Positions 30,106-41,523 of a stretch of 47,216 nt of DNA are shown one piece after another. Every line of letters begins with the position of its first letter. The first letter of the stretch is position 1. The position numbers and the translations under genes were made by a program. Location: contig BFEA01000622.1 in assembly GCA_003427395.1 (NCBI GenBank), forward strand, positions 711,627-758,842, in the 5' to 3' direction. This stretch comes from Chara braunii (Eukaryota; Streptophyta; Charophyceae; Charales; Characeae). The notes under the pieces were generated by a model. The model searched no databases, was not told where the DNA came from, and saw nothing but the letters and a program-made list of their open reading frames with translations.

Positions 30106-31073
30106 AACGTCGAGAGATTGAGNCGTTGATTATCAGTGATCTCCCGAAGAGTGANGTGTATACTGGTGACCATGATCCTAACTTTGCCTGCCAGAATCTT
30201 TGCCAAGATCTCTGGGGCCATCGAATGGTGTGGACCGGCCTCTGTGATCTTGATTCCCAAGTACCTTAATGGTTCTTCCACCCATTGCAGTCCCACCGGG
30301 TTTATATCCGGGCTGGGTCCATCCTCCCGCAGGTCCGACAACCACCATCCAACCATTTTGGGCGAGTTGATCTTCATCTCTGAGGCTGGCTGAAACGCCT
30401 GCACTGGCCTTGTTAGGGCGGCNAATGAGGAGTGCGACATCTGGATCACCACTGTCAAGTCGTCCGCGAACAACATTTTTGTCAGGATANCCACGGTCTT
30501 TCCTTGATGATCAGGCTCTCCTACCAATCGCTGAATTGATGGATCTTTTCTGAGNTAGGAGGTTGCCGCTCCCATTATGAAGAGAAAAATTGGCGCTACC
30601 AGGGGGTCTCCCTGTCGGACTGATCCTGACATTCTATAGTTGTCTGACAGATTGCCGTTGACCTGCTGCACTTGTTCATGGGTGTCGTTATACAACACTC
30701 TTATCCAATTCCTGAAGTTAGGCCCCACTCCCATCTTCGCCATGCAGCGTTGGAGGAAGTTCCAATTTACTTGGTCGTAAGCCTTCTCAAAGTCGAAGAA
30801 CAGAATTGCTGCATTGATCCTCTTGTCNTTGATATAGCGTACTGATTCTGTCAGTGTCATGACGTTGTCCAGTATGAATCTCCCAGGAATGAAGCCTGTT
30901 TGGTCCAAGTGAAAGCAGCCTTGGGTAATCGTCGTCAATCGGTTCGCTAGTACTTTTGCTACTATCTTGTGTGTCAATGTTAGTAGCNTTATAGGCCTGT
31001 AATTCTTTATGTCTGCAGGATTCCACTCTTTGTAAAGCAGCATGATCATCCCTGTCGATGGATCCTCTCCCAC
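29973..31073 (-). pseudogene. LINE B reverse transcriptase
   Basis: The 366-codon frame carries NYRPIxLL, VLANRL, QTGFIPGRFILDNV, ILFFDFEKAYDQVNW (first catalytic Asp), SGSVRQGDPLVAPIF and MLFADDL (the F-A-D-D catalytic pair), then the GWWLSDLREDG and LRYLGIKITEAG regions. This is a standard non-LTR RT that copies LINE RNA at the nicked target. The catalytic residues are intact, but the upstream and downstream frames are broken. Confidence 0.92.
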
Positions 31074-31862
31074 CCCCTCCTTTGCCCANGTTGAGTTGAG
31101 AAAGGCTTTATATTCTCACCTCCCAAAATCGGCNAAAATCCCTGCCAAAATTCCCTCGCGAGTCGCGAGGCCATTCCTTCCTGGTGTTTTGTTAGGACTC
31201 ATGGACTTCAGTGCCTCCCNCAGTTCCTCCTGCGAGANGGGGTCCTCCAGCATTTGTTGCTGTTGTGGTGATATTGTTCTTTCCAAATGGGCTAGGAATT
31301 TGGCTCTTGCTCCTTCAGTCCGTTCCTTGGAATGATNCTGCTCGAGGTATATAAGCTGCTGTAGAAGTCATGAGCCACCCGAATCATACCCTCAGGAATT
31401 GCTGTCAGCCCGTTCGGTCCCTCCAATTGCTCTATTGCAGTGTTACGCTCTCTGGTTCTGATCTTGTGGAAGAAGAACTTGGNCATTCTCTCCCCTTCCT
31501 CNCACTCCCTGATCCTGGCTCTCATTTGGAGACCCCGACTCCTCCACACACCTCTCCCAGTCTGCTAGCTCTGNCTTGCCTGCGTCGAATAATCTTTCAT
31601 ATAAATCTGTGCCCGGATGGCGAATCAGGTTCTGATCCGCCACCCTGAATGCTTGCTGTAATTCGATCTCTCTTGCCCTTCTCTTTGCTGCTAGCTGTCT
31701 GGCCGCCCTCCCNGCTACTTGGGACAGAGCCGACAACAGCTCTGCNAAGGGTTGAGTCTCTGAGTTACGGGCTAAACAAGCGTGAAGGACCTGCTGTCNC
31801 ATCTCCTCAGTTCTCAAGATGGAATGGTTGACTTAAAAAAATCCCCTTCCTCTACTAATTCC
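31074..31862 (-). pseudogene. LINE B linker between endonuclease and RT
   Basis: Frames at 31443-31817 and 31292-31549 encode an Arg/Glu/Gln-rich, probably helical region (LAAKRRAREIELQQAF, then FFHKIRTRERNTAIEQLEG). The FFxxxxxRxxxNxIxxLxxxxG pattern is the usual lead-in to plant LINE reverse transcriptases. Frame changes and stops interrupt it. Confidence 0.6.
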
Positions 31863-32530
31863 CTAGTCTGTGATTAAATGTTCAAAAATGGGGGTGTGGT
31901 CCAAGCCACCAGCATAGGGTATATCCTCTATCCCAANCGAGTGGACCATGCCTAGGAGCCCATTAGGTACTAAGAAATAATTTATCCTTGACGCCNAGAC
32001 TTGCTGACTCCTATTCTTCTTACGGTAAGTACACTGCTNTTCTTCCGGAAAGTGCAGCCTGTATGGGCCCATTAACTCGCCTTCCACCATCAGTTATTGA
32101 TCGACAGTGCTTCCTCCCCCGCAGTTCNTTCCGTCCCCAAAATCCCTCCCGGCATGCGGTTCATTCCTATGTGCAATGTTGNGTTCCAGTCAACCGCCAG
32201 TATTGTGTGCCTTGTGCTGTCCAGACGTGTGTTCAATTGATTCACCATTTGATGCCTCTCTTGGTTTGCATTAGGGCGATAGAGAGAGNTGAGCGTAAAA
32301 AAAGCCTCTTCATGCAATGTGAAGTCTATTTGTACCCAGCGCCCCTGCTCTTTGTCCACTTGTACCATTTCTATTGTCAGCTTACCGGCTGCCGCTGATC
32401 TTCTGTTCATCAAAATGGCTACTCCTGCTGAATGTGACCTCAGGGATGGAGCCCAATAGGCCTCTTTTACCCATGTTAATTTTTCCGCTATTCTTGTTAG
32501 TGCGAGGAATCTGGGTCCTCGCCAGGCCTA
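31863..32530 (-). pseudogene. LINE B endonuclease (EEP/AP-type)
   Basis: Reading 5' to 3' on the minus strand: LTWVKEAYWAPSLRSHSAGVAILMNRR, shown here in part, then QGRWVQIDF, the ILAVDWN segment (equivalent to the GDFN motif), and in the next frame RINYFLVPNGLL and GLDHTPI (the SDH-type catalytic end). These are the C-terminal two-thirds of the endonuclease that nicks target DNA for LINE priming; the N-terminal catalytic Glu part is missing. A frame change occurs around 32090. Confidence 0.75.
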
Positions 32531-33489
32531 AGGGGCCCCTAGAGCAAATGTGCCCGCCCTAAGTGAAGGCGGGCCTAACAAATCACGAGAGGCCCTTGGC
32601 TGTCAATTTCATATTTGGGGTCCAGGCAGTTTCCTCGCGCCAGTTGGTTGGAGGAAAACACAGGCCTAGCAGCGTGGAAATTCCCAGGCCTTCTAGGCCT
32701 TTACAAAAGCACAGGCCCTGGGCGAGTTTCGCAGCCTCATACACAGACAGTTGGGAGGCCCAACCGAATGAGGCCCAGTAGCTGCACTAGAGGCGCAGCA
32801 TCCTCGGGCCTACCGGAAGCTTCTGGGCCCAGGCCAGTCCAACCAGGCTGCCGAATGAGGCAGGCACTTTCCATATAGGAAAGAACTCGCTGCCTGGACA
32901 GGCATTGGGGTACTNNCATGCTGGCGGCAGCGCTGCTGGAGCTGAAGCTCGCGGGNTGCTGCTAGNGCTGAGAGGCGAGGTGCGAGCANNTGCGGTCGTG
33001 CAGGGAGCANGGCGCTGCTGAGGGCAGCGGCATAGCCCAGCCTTCATAGCTGGCGGGCTTGGATGTACAGTNAGGCNCAGGGGTGGTCTTCGGGTGTTCA
33101 ATAAGGGAAGACATGGGAGAGAGAGAAGGATGATGATGATGATGATGTGAGGGCACNTACCTGGTATTGGNGATGGTTCTGCATGGGCGACATCTTCAAG
33201 TACTTCGGGTGTTGCTGACGTCAACAGTTGCGTTGTCAATTAGTAGTCNAGTAGTAGCTGTGTAGGGAGTAGGCTGGGCACCGAGCGCCANGTACGGAGA
33301 TAGGGACTGGATACATATGTTGGTGGTGGCGAGAGCAAGCTCTCATTGACATTGGTTTTCAGTGCTACGATTCTCCANTGGTGTTATATTGGTGCAATGC
33401 TGCTTTCTGAACACTATGATACGATNTGGCTTTCAATGTGATTGTGCAGTTTGAACATTGTCATCTCGCTTCTGTTCATTTTCCTTGCA
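32531..33489 (+). repeat. Probable orphan LTR ending in TTGCA
   Basis: The stretch between the LINE B break and the primer site at 33491 holds no gene. It ends CCTTGCA just before a canonical primer site, so its last part should be an LTR. Its beginning cannot be fixed, since no second copy is in the window. An ATG/GAT microsatellite lies at 33130-33147. Confidence 0.45.
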
Positions 33490-33490
33490 A

Positions 33491-33510
33491 TTTGGTATCA
33501 GAGCTGGTTC
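33491..33510 (+). other. Primer binding site of an otherwise missing LTR element
   Basis: TTTGGTATCAGAGCTGGTTC contains the exact initiator tRNA-Met primer core TGGTATCAGAGC. It follows a TTGCA end by one base. A short frame after it (MSSKLRRSQFPKKECPWF, about 33571-33642) sits where gag would start but is too short to assign. Confidence 0.75.
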
Positions 33511-33675
33511 AAACTGCGCTCATTGGTTCTTCGCAATAGCTGTTCGGTGCTTCGCATGAGGTGTGGGGCTATGTCATCTAAACTGCGACGGTCGCAGTTT
33601 CCAAAGAAGGAATGCCCATGGTTTGACTGTGATCCATCATAACAACTATGTACTCAGTATGACGATATGGGGGGG

Positions 33676-33802
33676 CTCGCTCCACTACACAATCATTATG
33701 GGGAAAATGAATGTGGGTCGATATTAATCGTCCTGGTACATTCAAATTGTTCGGTCACCAATGTATCTGGTTCAGATGCAGGATGTTCTGTAGTGGAGCG
33801 AG
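33676..33802. repeat. Inverted repeat CTCGCTCCACTACA (possible small MITE)
   Basis: CTCGCTCCACTACA at 33676-33689 is exactly inverted at 33789-33802, and G-rich bases extend the symmetry outwards. A similar word, GTCGCTCCACTAC, occurs at about 37725. No target duplication is certain. Confidence 0.5.
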
Positions 33803-35050
33803 GCCCATGATGTCTTATCTAAGGTGGGATCAGCTGTCTGCATGTTGCACTTTTTTGGAATGCTCTCGGGCACGATCCCCGAACGGATCAACGAAGGTTC
33901 CTTGAAGTTTTAACGCTGCTCGCTTAATTAGTACTATATATATATATTATCCAAAAAATTGTCGTAGAGCGTGCCCGATTTTCGGTAGTGGGAGCTGCTG
34001 TGATTGGCTAGAATCCGGCAGTCCTTCGAGTCTTTGGAAACAGAAGCACAGTCCATCGGCCTCGCTATGCCACTGTCCAAACGAAAAAAGGACGACTGCA
34101 TGTTGCCGCAGAGATTGGCAAGATGCATTGGTTACTGTACATAGGAATGGGGTATATATATATATATATATATATACTCCTGATGAGTCGGTGAAACTCC
34201 GACGAAACAGTTTGTCACAGCCCCTCGTTTGTTGTCCTCTTCTCCCTCTCTGCCTACGGTTTACCGGGCAGTTCTATTTGACGATATATATATATATATA
34301 TAAATATAGATGCATCTTGCCACTTTGTGTGGAAGATGCACTCGTACCTTTTTCTTCTCGACAGTGGACCAGGTGTGGTGAGAGGCACCATGTTGTGAGA
34401 GAATCAGCAAGTGTATGGGACTTTTTCCCTTTGAGAGGAGACCAGGTCCTTTCCCTTATCCCTTCCTTGGGAGAAAACGAAAAGTGTTAGAGACTGAGTG
34501 TACCATGCTACAGTCTCTGCCGCAGCATAACGCACCCTAAATCTGCATGTATTCAAGCCATCTTTCCAGTCCTACGCAGTCATAATCAGGGTGTGTTGTG
34601 TTCGGCGGAAGGCGGAAGGGGAGTAAGCTTGGCTTCTCGATGAACCTTCCACATCGGGCTACTTTCCCGTTTCGGCAACTGACAAATTGGTCTGCATGGG
34701 TGAGACAACGGGGTATTCAAGAGCGTGTACTGGTGCAGGAACGGTCGCTGGAACAGTAGACAAGCAGAGCATGAGTTCAAAATTCAAATCCTGATGAACG
34801 GAAGAATGTAAGGGGCTATCCGATCCCCTCCTCCCCCCCCCCCAACTTCCTTCCCTGCAAAGGAAAGAGCACCCAGGCAGATAATTGGAAGGAGGGTTGC
34901 AGGCAAGAAGGTCAGGCTCTGTTCTTGCTATACTGAACGGCCAGCAGGCCAAATGGTCAGGATGCACTTATAATGGTGGGCAGCCAGGCAAATCAGTCTG
35001 CATTTGCCATTTGAAAACCAATGATAAGTCAAAAAGTCTTCTTTTTTTCC
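33803..35050. other. No gene; TA microsatellites
   Basis: Runs of TA lie at about 33935-33948, 34153-34176 and 34284-34303. Reading frames here are short and unrecognisable. Confidence 0.5.
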
Positions 35051-35148
35051 CTTCATCTTCTTCTTCGTCAACTTCTTCTTCTTATTCTTCGTCAACTTCT
35101 TCTTCGTCAACTTCTTCTTCGTCAACTTCTTCTTCTTCTTCGTCGTCA

Positions 35149-35179
<31 letters not shown>

Positions 35180-35296
35180 CTTCTTCTTCTTCTTCTTCGT
35201 CTTCTTCTTCTTCTTCTTCGTCTTCTTCTTCTTCTTCGTCGTCTTCTTCTTCGTCTTCTTCTTCGTCTTCTTCTTCTTCTTCTTCTTCTTCTTCAT
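35051..35296. repeat. (TTC)n microsatellite with GTC/GTCAAC interruptions
   Basis: About 245 bases of TTC repeat. The first half is broken regularly by GTCAAC (35067, 35091, 35106, 35121, 35144), the second half by GTC. It gives long poly-Ser, poly-Leu or poly-Lys/Glu frames that are not genes. Confidence 0.97.
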
Positions 35297-35301
35297 TGTA
35301 A

Positions 35302-36000
35302 TTTGTTTTCATTAGACACACTGTCAGCGTTCTGGCTTGGGTGCTTACATTCTGCGGAGAGCATCGCCCAGGTTCCTGTTGAGCAGTAAGTAAAAAATCA
35401 CGCATGATTTCATCATTACCACCATGGTTGCTTTGCGCCAGCAAGTTGGGAATAAGTGTAATTAATGAATGGAACATGATCTCCCACCCGAACATTTCAC
35501 ACCTGGATGTTTCACATATGTCACAGCTACCAGATCGTCTCCAATCAGCAGCCCTCTGCTAGAGTGGGAATGCTGGAGGTGCACATCTGTAATTGTGTAC
35601 TAGTTTTCGACTTTTTTTTTTTTTTTTTTTAAAACAACCCCCTACAGTGCTAGAGGTGCTGATAAAAGCAGACAACACTAGCACTGGGGGCGAGGCTCCA
35701 TCTATTGGTGGGGAGCATCACCTGCTGGAAAGCGGGTCCAGCATCCCGTATACAGAGTGAAATGCCGACTGAAATGGAGAATACCCTGCCAGCATTGATT
35801 GCTCTGGAGTCCAGAGGATTAACTGAGCAGGTTGTTTCGGGACAGGACGGAACCTCTTCGCCCCATGCCAGGCGCCAGATATCTACTGCAATAAACTGCT
35901 TCCTTCCTAAGTTACTTGTAAACAGGAGCTTGGGTTATGCTCTCCCCAGAATGTAAGCACTCAAGCCAGAACGCTGACAGTGTGTCTAATGAAAACAAAC
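35302..36000. mobile_element. Foldback-type element: 79-bp inverted repeats around a 540-bp core
   Basis: Bases 35302-35380 are inverted at 35921-36000 with only about seven mismatches. The outer edge of the left arm abuts the TTC microsatellite and the outer edge of the right arm abuts a GAA microsatellite (36002-36026), so the symmetry continues through the simple repeats. The core contains a T-run at 35611-35630 and no gene. It resembles a non-autonomous inverted-repeat transposon or a local inverted duplication. Confidence 0.7.
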
Positions 36001-36144
36001 AAAGAAGAAGAAGAAGAAGAAGAAGAACCAATGTACGGCATCGCCAAATAATAATAACAAGTGGACCCGCCCCAGCTACGCTGCGGCCGAAGCGGGGGGG
36101 GGAAAGGAGACGGAGGAGGTCGTCGTAGAATGTTGACGTTTTTT

Positions 36145-36718
36145 NNNNNNNNNNNNNNNNNNNNNNNNNNNNNNNNNNNNNNNNNNNNNNNNNNNNNNNN
36201 NNNNNNNNNNNNNNNNNNNNNNNNNNNNNNNNNNNNNNNNNNNNNNNNNNNNNNNNNNNNNNNNNNNNNNNNNNNNNNNNNNNNNNNNNNNNNNNNNNNN
36301 NNNNNNNNNNNNNNNNNNNNNNNNNNNNNNNNNNNNNNNNNNNNNNNNNNNNNNNNNNNNNNNNNNNNNNNNNNNNNNNNNNNNNNNNNNNNNNNNNNNN
36401 NNNNNNNNNNNNNNNNNNNNNNNNNNNNNNNNNNNNNNNNNNNNNNNNNNNNNNNNNNNNNNNNNNNNNNNNNNNNNNNNNNNNNNNNNNNNNNNNNNNN
36501 NNNNNNNNNNNNNNNNNNNNNNNNNNNNNNNNNNNNNNNNNNNNNNNNNNNNNNNNNNNNNNNNNNNNNNNNNNNNNNNNNNNNNNNNNNNNNNNNNNNN
36601 NNNNNNNNNNNNNNNNNNNNNNNNNNNNNNNNNNNNNNNNNNNNNNNNNNNNNNNNNNNNNNNNNNNNNNNNNNNNNNNNNNNNNNNNNNNNNNNNNNNN
36701 NNNNNNNNNNNNNNNNNN
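36145..36718. other. Assembly gap (574 N)
   Basis: Unbroken Ns. It is flanked on the left by a G-run near 36095 and on the right by a C-rich repeat, both difficult to sequence. Confidence 0.99.
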
Positions 36719-36960
36719 CCCCCAAATCGCGTCCCGAAAGACCGCAAAACCCCAAAAGCATACCCCCCCGCTCCGAAATCGCGTTCCGGTGCATACAGGC
36801 CCGGAAGAACAAAACAAAACGATAAACACACACACACCCCACCCCGAAACCGCGCCCCGATGCATGCGGGACCGAAACGACAAAACCGCGCCCCGATGCA
36901 TGTGGGACTGAAACGACAAATCCCCCCGCCCCGAAACCGCGTCTCGGTGCCGAACCGGGT
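36719..36960. repeat. GC-rich degenerate tandem repeat
   Basis: A module like CCCCGAAACCGCGCCCCGAT followed by GCATG(C/T)(G/A)GGACCGAAACGACAAA recurs at about 36768, 36842, 36885 and 36920, with variable spacing. The array continues into the N gap, so its true length is unknown. Confidence 0.7.
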
Positions 36961-37024
36961 TGAACCGGCAACGACAGGTACTCTGCCCGTGGGCCCGCCG
37001 AGGGCAGTCTCACATGAGGGAACC

Positions 37025-37055
37025 GGGTCTCGCGAGGGACCGTCACGCGAGACCC
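37025..37055. other. Perfect 10-bp hairpin with 11-base loop
   Basis: GGGTCTCGCG (37025-37034) pairs exactly with CGCGAGACCC (37046-37055). A TATA-like TTTATATG follows at 37063. Function unknown. Confidence 0.6.
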
Positions 37056-39233
37056 GCGTTTTCCTTTATATGTGTAGAGATAATAAGTCTCTCTTCCGAC
37101 TCTCGTTCCCCTACTCAACCTCCACCATTCTCCAACAATGAATCTCAGATATGGATTCAGTAAGCTGGGCTCCTGTACTACCAGTTTTAGGTCTTCGGTT
37201 GACGCGGACAAAGTGGACAAATAGTTTGACTTAATGGTCAACAGGAGCCTGGATGAGACAAAGTCCAAGGAATCCGTCAAAGACCTTGTCCAGGACAAAC
37301 TGAACTGGCGCCAAAGAAAACAACATTGATAAGACAGTACAGTGCAGAAATCGACGTCAAGACAAAGTGGGCAATCAGTCGGTACACCCAAAGGACTGTT
37401 CAAATATAGACAAAGGTTCAAATCCAGCTGCGATCACATGGACAGAACAACAAAAAATCATCCTGAATTACCTGGGCCAGGTCGGTGATGATATCTCAAG
37501 GCCGCTGCCCCTTTTTTTCCCAAAAAGGGAAAACACCCTGTACGGAGAGCAGACAAAATATACACACGCCTGCCTGAAATCAAGAGGAAAAGAGAAAGGA
37601 ACCCTGGACCAAGAAACTTCGGCAGGACACACACGCCTGGGACTCTCGAACTGACAATATATACTCACGCACCTGCCTGCAATCAAAAGCAAAGCCCTAT
37701 CTGCAATGCCGAGCCCTTAGGGCGTCGCTCCACTACTCACCCCATGCACAAAAGACAATAATTATGGTGGTGTACGTTTCCATGTCCTGGCAGAAGATTT
37801 GCTAACATTTCACACAATTGGTGAGAAGCGGAAAGAGGCCCTTAGGCCTGTGTAGAAGGTTCTAGTAGACATGCTACAGCAGCGCAACGAACAGCAAGGG
37901 AACAAGGCAGAATAGCAAGAGGCGAGCAGCAGGGCAAGACAATGTCTACACATCTGACACGGAGCAAAGAGGCACATCACCTATGAATCCGACAGGCTGT
38001 AGGTTCCCACCACCTGCTGAGCCAGGGAATCACTCCAACGGATGTTTGCACCCATTAGACCATAGGTACCACACAGACATCACGAACAGAGCAGCTCCCC
38101 TAAGTCGTGCAGGCAGTCCAAACAACGGAGCACCTACGATTTAGCACGTCTTAAGGGTGCTCACTCAAACACACAGAAAGGACTCGGAAAAAATAGGAGA
38201 AAGAACAACCAACAAGAGAAAGGCAGGCATACATAAAATGATAAAACTCATTTTGTGTGTGTTCAATGAATCATAGGGCCACCGTGACGCGAATCACGGC
38301 GAGCTGCACTCAAGTATGCAATCAAACTCGTACCAGAACAAAATGATCCACATCGTATGGAAACTACAGAAGGCACACATATGCAACAAGAAAGTATAAG
38401 AATGTTCATATAGCGGCCTATATCTTTCATCAACCCTACAAAAACACAAGGACTAGAGCCCGAGGGCACTAGGGCCTCGATAGACGAAAGACGTGCAAAC
38501 AAACAGTGCAAGGCAACAAAGGGAAGGCGGACGAAAGACGGCAAAGGAAAAGGCACGCAGCAGCAAAGCATGCAATGACGTGCATCAACAAAGGACAAAG
38601 GCAGGAGGGTAAGGGGTGGGTGGGTGGGCAAACAAAGGCATAAGGCAACCAGGCATAGACAGATAGGCAGCAATAAGAAACAATGGTTGGAGAGCACGGG
38701 GGAGGCGTGAGGCAACAAGGCATGTGACATCATGCAGCAACAAAGGGCAAAGGTTGGAGGTGGGTGGGCATACAAAGGCATAAGACAACAAGGCATAGGA
38801 CGACAGGCAGCAACAAAGAGCACAGGCTGGAGGGCAAGGAGGAGGCTGGAGGGCAGACGACTCTTGAGCACACGAGACAGGCAAGCCAAACAAAATAAAA
38901 CTGATGATGAAAGATTGTTTCATCGGAGTTGCACCGACTCATCAGGAGGCTGAACCCTCAACAGTCTACGGAATCTCTGTATTGGTCATGAACCCTTTGA
39001 CCCTTGTTGAAGGTAGACTGTCCGCAAACGAAACACAGCTGTGGGCAACAACCCAGGAAAGCAGCAGGCAACGCTGCAGAGGCAACAGGGCTGGTTACCG
39101 CCAAAGACTACTGCAAGGAACGACACGGCAAGCGGACGCGCAGTGCGGCAACCACGCAGTGAAGCACAAGGCGACACCAACAAGGCAACCACACTGTAAG
39201 GGACGATAGGGCGAGCGGACGAGCAGCACAGCT

Positions 39234-39234
<1 letters not shown>
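37056..39234. other. No gene; weak repeats
   Basis: A short frame from ATG 37138 is broken after about 30 codons. A degenerate repeat with a period of roughly 147 bases occupies 38583-38860 (CAACAAAGGACAAAGG at 38587, CAACAAAGGGCAAAGG at about 38734, CAACAAAGAGCACAGG at about 38814). The long minus-strand frame over it (38263-38889) is Cys/Leu-rich, repetitive and probably not a gene. Confidence 0.5.

Positions 39235-39235
<1 letters not shown>

Positions 39236-39266
<31 letters not shown>
39236..39266. repeat. (GT)n microsatellite
   Basis: About fifteen GT units. Confidence 0.97.
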
Positions 39267-39267
<1 letters not shown>

Positions 39268-39642
39268 CATTCACGGTTCATATGCTGGAGCACATGACAG
39301 GCTTTGAACCGCTACCCATCATGAACACCAGCCAAAGATCATTATCCCCACAGAACCCTCAATATGAAGACCCCCTTGAGTCAAAGTCTCGCTAAGGGTA
39401 GAAATCAACAAACTTCCAGGGATGCATTCCAACACTTCCCATCTGCCCAGCCTAGTGCACCATCAAGTATACGACGCAGGTGCCCCCAACATGCATTGTT
39501 ATCAAGGCCATACATCATTCTCACAACACAGGATACAAAAGGGGGAAAAAAAGAACACAGATGAAGGGACATATGGCAAAGAGTCAAAGACCGAAACAAT
39601 GGTAAGAAGGAAGAGGATGGGGAGGCTCTAGTACACAAGAGG

Positions 39643-40791
39643 GTGCATCTTAAAATTGAGAGGGCGGGGGAGGCAGGAGACGGGACCCAGCGGACACAGA
39701 TGGATGGTAAGGTGCCAGAAAGGGTAGATATGATTCCGCAAGAGAATGGGGAAGAAAGGAAAAGTAAGCACGAGCCGGCTTCGGGCGAGTCAGGCACCAG
39801 CCGAGCCCGGGATGGACAGTTGTATGATCCCGCGATAGTGACTGAACGGGACAAGTCAATAAGCCGGTCGTCGGAATACAAAAGGAAACAAAAGGAGTGG
39901 CGGAGGGACCTCCAAAAAGCTCGTCGTATGCTGACTGTTTTCTGGTCCCGACCTTCTCTTCAGCGAACACAGATTCTGATCAAAGGGGAGTGCCGTCACA
40001 GACTTTGTGGGAAAGGGAGGACGGGCAAAGAGCCGGGCTACTCGCTACAAAGGGGGGGGCGGAGAGATATCTCGCCATCATCTTCAATCTCCCCCCTCCC
40101 GAGAGATGCGAGCTATGGAATGCCAGTGGAGAGTTTAACAAGTGCCGACGAAGGGGAGGGGACTTTGAGTACATCGGGATCGGACACCGCTGAATCGGCC
40201 ACTTCTGAGTCGGCCCATCAAAACCGACAGCGGAGAGGCGAGCAAGAGGTGGGGGAGGAATCAAAAAAGGAATCGTGAGAAGAAGAAGCAAGGGAGGAGG
40301 GGGGGCAAACAGAAGGATCATCACAGGCAGAAATGCGACAGGGAGCAGCCATGGAAGATGAGTCGATGCAAGAAGAGTGGGAGAAAGGTGGTGAGCAGCA
40401 GCAGAGGCCATTGACCGACCTGGCAAGACAAGAGCGGGCTGAGACAGGACTGAAGACTATATTGACGGAGGGGGAATGCTAAGTATGCCCGATCACGCTG
40501 TGGAGAGTACCGCGGGAAACCAGAATGCTGATGGAAGGGGCTACTGAGGTACCAATCTTCAGCGTTAATAAGCTCCCGAGGGAACAGCAGGTCCTCAAAC
40601 ATGTGAGACGATGGATCGGGTCAAAACATGAAGTCATAATGATACCCAACATTTCAGCCGAACGCTTTATCCGGCGGACGCAGGACGGAAAAGAATATGC
40701 AGTGGGGGTGTATTTTGTTGAAGTCATTCCTAAAAAAAGGGGTCGCCTGAGATTGAATATGGAAAGTCTGCAGTGGATACCGTTTCATTAA
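39643..40791 (+). pseudogene. LINE C ORF1 (uncharacterised acidic protein, two stops)
   Basis: One frame runs 383 codons with two internal stops, TGA at 40276-40278 and TAA at 40480-40482. The protein is highly charged: basic SSEYKRKQKEWRRDLQKAR in the first half, Glu/Gln-rich EEEAREEGG in the middle, and a more globular end with VPIFSVNKLPREQQVLKHV and EVIMIPNISAERFI. It lies 285 bases upstream of a LINE endonuclease and in the same phase, where LINE ORF1 belongs. ORF1 proteins usually bind the element RNA. No zinc knuckle or RRM is evident, so assignment is by position. Confidence 0.5.
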
Positions 40792-41076
40792 GTGTTTCGT
40801 CCTGCCGCGCTTCCGCAGGACTTTCATGTTATCCACTCGACCTCCCTTGCCATCCTTAACAGTATCAATGCACGCCTCTCGCAGGAGGAGCAGGTGGGGG
40901 GAAAGCATATTTTGAATAGGGAGGAGTGTAGGGAGTAAGGAGTAGTAATATGTTATCTCGTAGGGTGTCGCAGGTGAGGTGACACCCCCCCAGCTATACT
41001 TACTAAAACTAAAAGAAATTAGGAGAACTTTAAAGGTTGAATGAGGGGAAGTAGGAAGGGGAATCGGTTGTGAGTG

Positions 41077-41523
41077 ATGACATGGAACGTCAGAGGCATG
41101 GGGACAAGATCATTGCTACCCAATTGAAGGGAGCTGGCGACAAAGGTTAGAGAGGAGCAGATTGATGTGGTATGCCTGCAGGACACCAAGTTGGACGAAG
41201 GAAAGACTGTAGAACCGATGTTGTGGTGGAAGGGCCACCAGGTGTGGGCCGCGGCTCGGGGCACGAGGGTGGGGTGGGGGGGGGGGGTTGCATTTTCGTC
41301 TCCCTTCACTGCAGAGGGGAATGACTCTAGAGGACGATGGGCCTGGGAAACGTTACAATTGGAAGAGGAAACATGGGGCGTAGTTACGGTGTATGACCCC
41401 TCAGACATAGGAACGCGAAGGAGAATGTGGGAGAGACTGCGGACCCTGGTGCCAGAGGGAGTAAAGCTCGTTATTGCAGGGGACTTCAACTCAGTCTCGG
41501 ATAAAGAGAATAGTACAGTGTGA
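41077..41523 (+). pseudogene. LINE C ORF2 start: AP-type endonuclease (truncated)
   Basis: MTWNVRGMG at 41077 is the classic endonuclease N-terminus. After a TGA at 41125-41127 the frame continues IDVVCLQDTKLDE (catalytic Glu replaced by Asp), GGGVAFSSP and VIAGDFNSVSDKEN. It stops at 41521-41523 and no RT follows, so the element lost everything downstream. Loss of the 3' part is unusual for LINEs, which normally lose the 5' part, and implies a later deletion or insertion at about 41520. Confidence 0.8.

Larger units (their letters stand above)
29440..32530 (-). mobile_element. LINE B (minus strand, decayed ORF2: endonuclease, RT, C-terminal region)
   Basis: Reading from 32530 downwards there is an AP-type endonuclease, a charged linker, a LINE reverse transcriptase and a C-terminal region homologous to LINE A. 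No ORF1 is seen. At 32530 the sequence changes abruptly, consistent with 5' truncation or a later insertion. Its 3' end is unclear; the T-rich tracts at 28589-28650 are a candidate tail. Confidence 0.85.

Noticed and set aside
34885-35495. Poly-Ser, poly-Leu, poly-Lys and poly-Glu frames
   Set aside because: They are translations of the TTC microsatellite in different frames.
37405-37416. GGTTCAAATCC B-box-like word on the plus strand
   Set aside because: No tRNA fold around it; isolated word.
35912-37421. Very long frames across 36145-36718
   Set aside because: Most of their length is N; nothing on either side resembles a gene.
38263-38889. 208-codon minus-strand frame rich in Cys and Leu
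   Set aside because: It follows a degenerate DNA repeat; residues repeat with the DNA period and no domain is seen.
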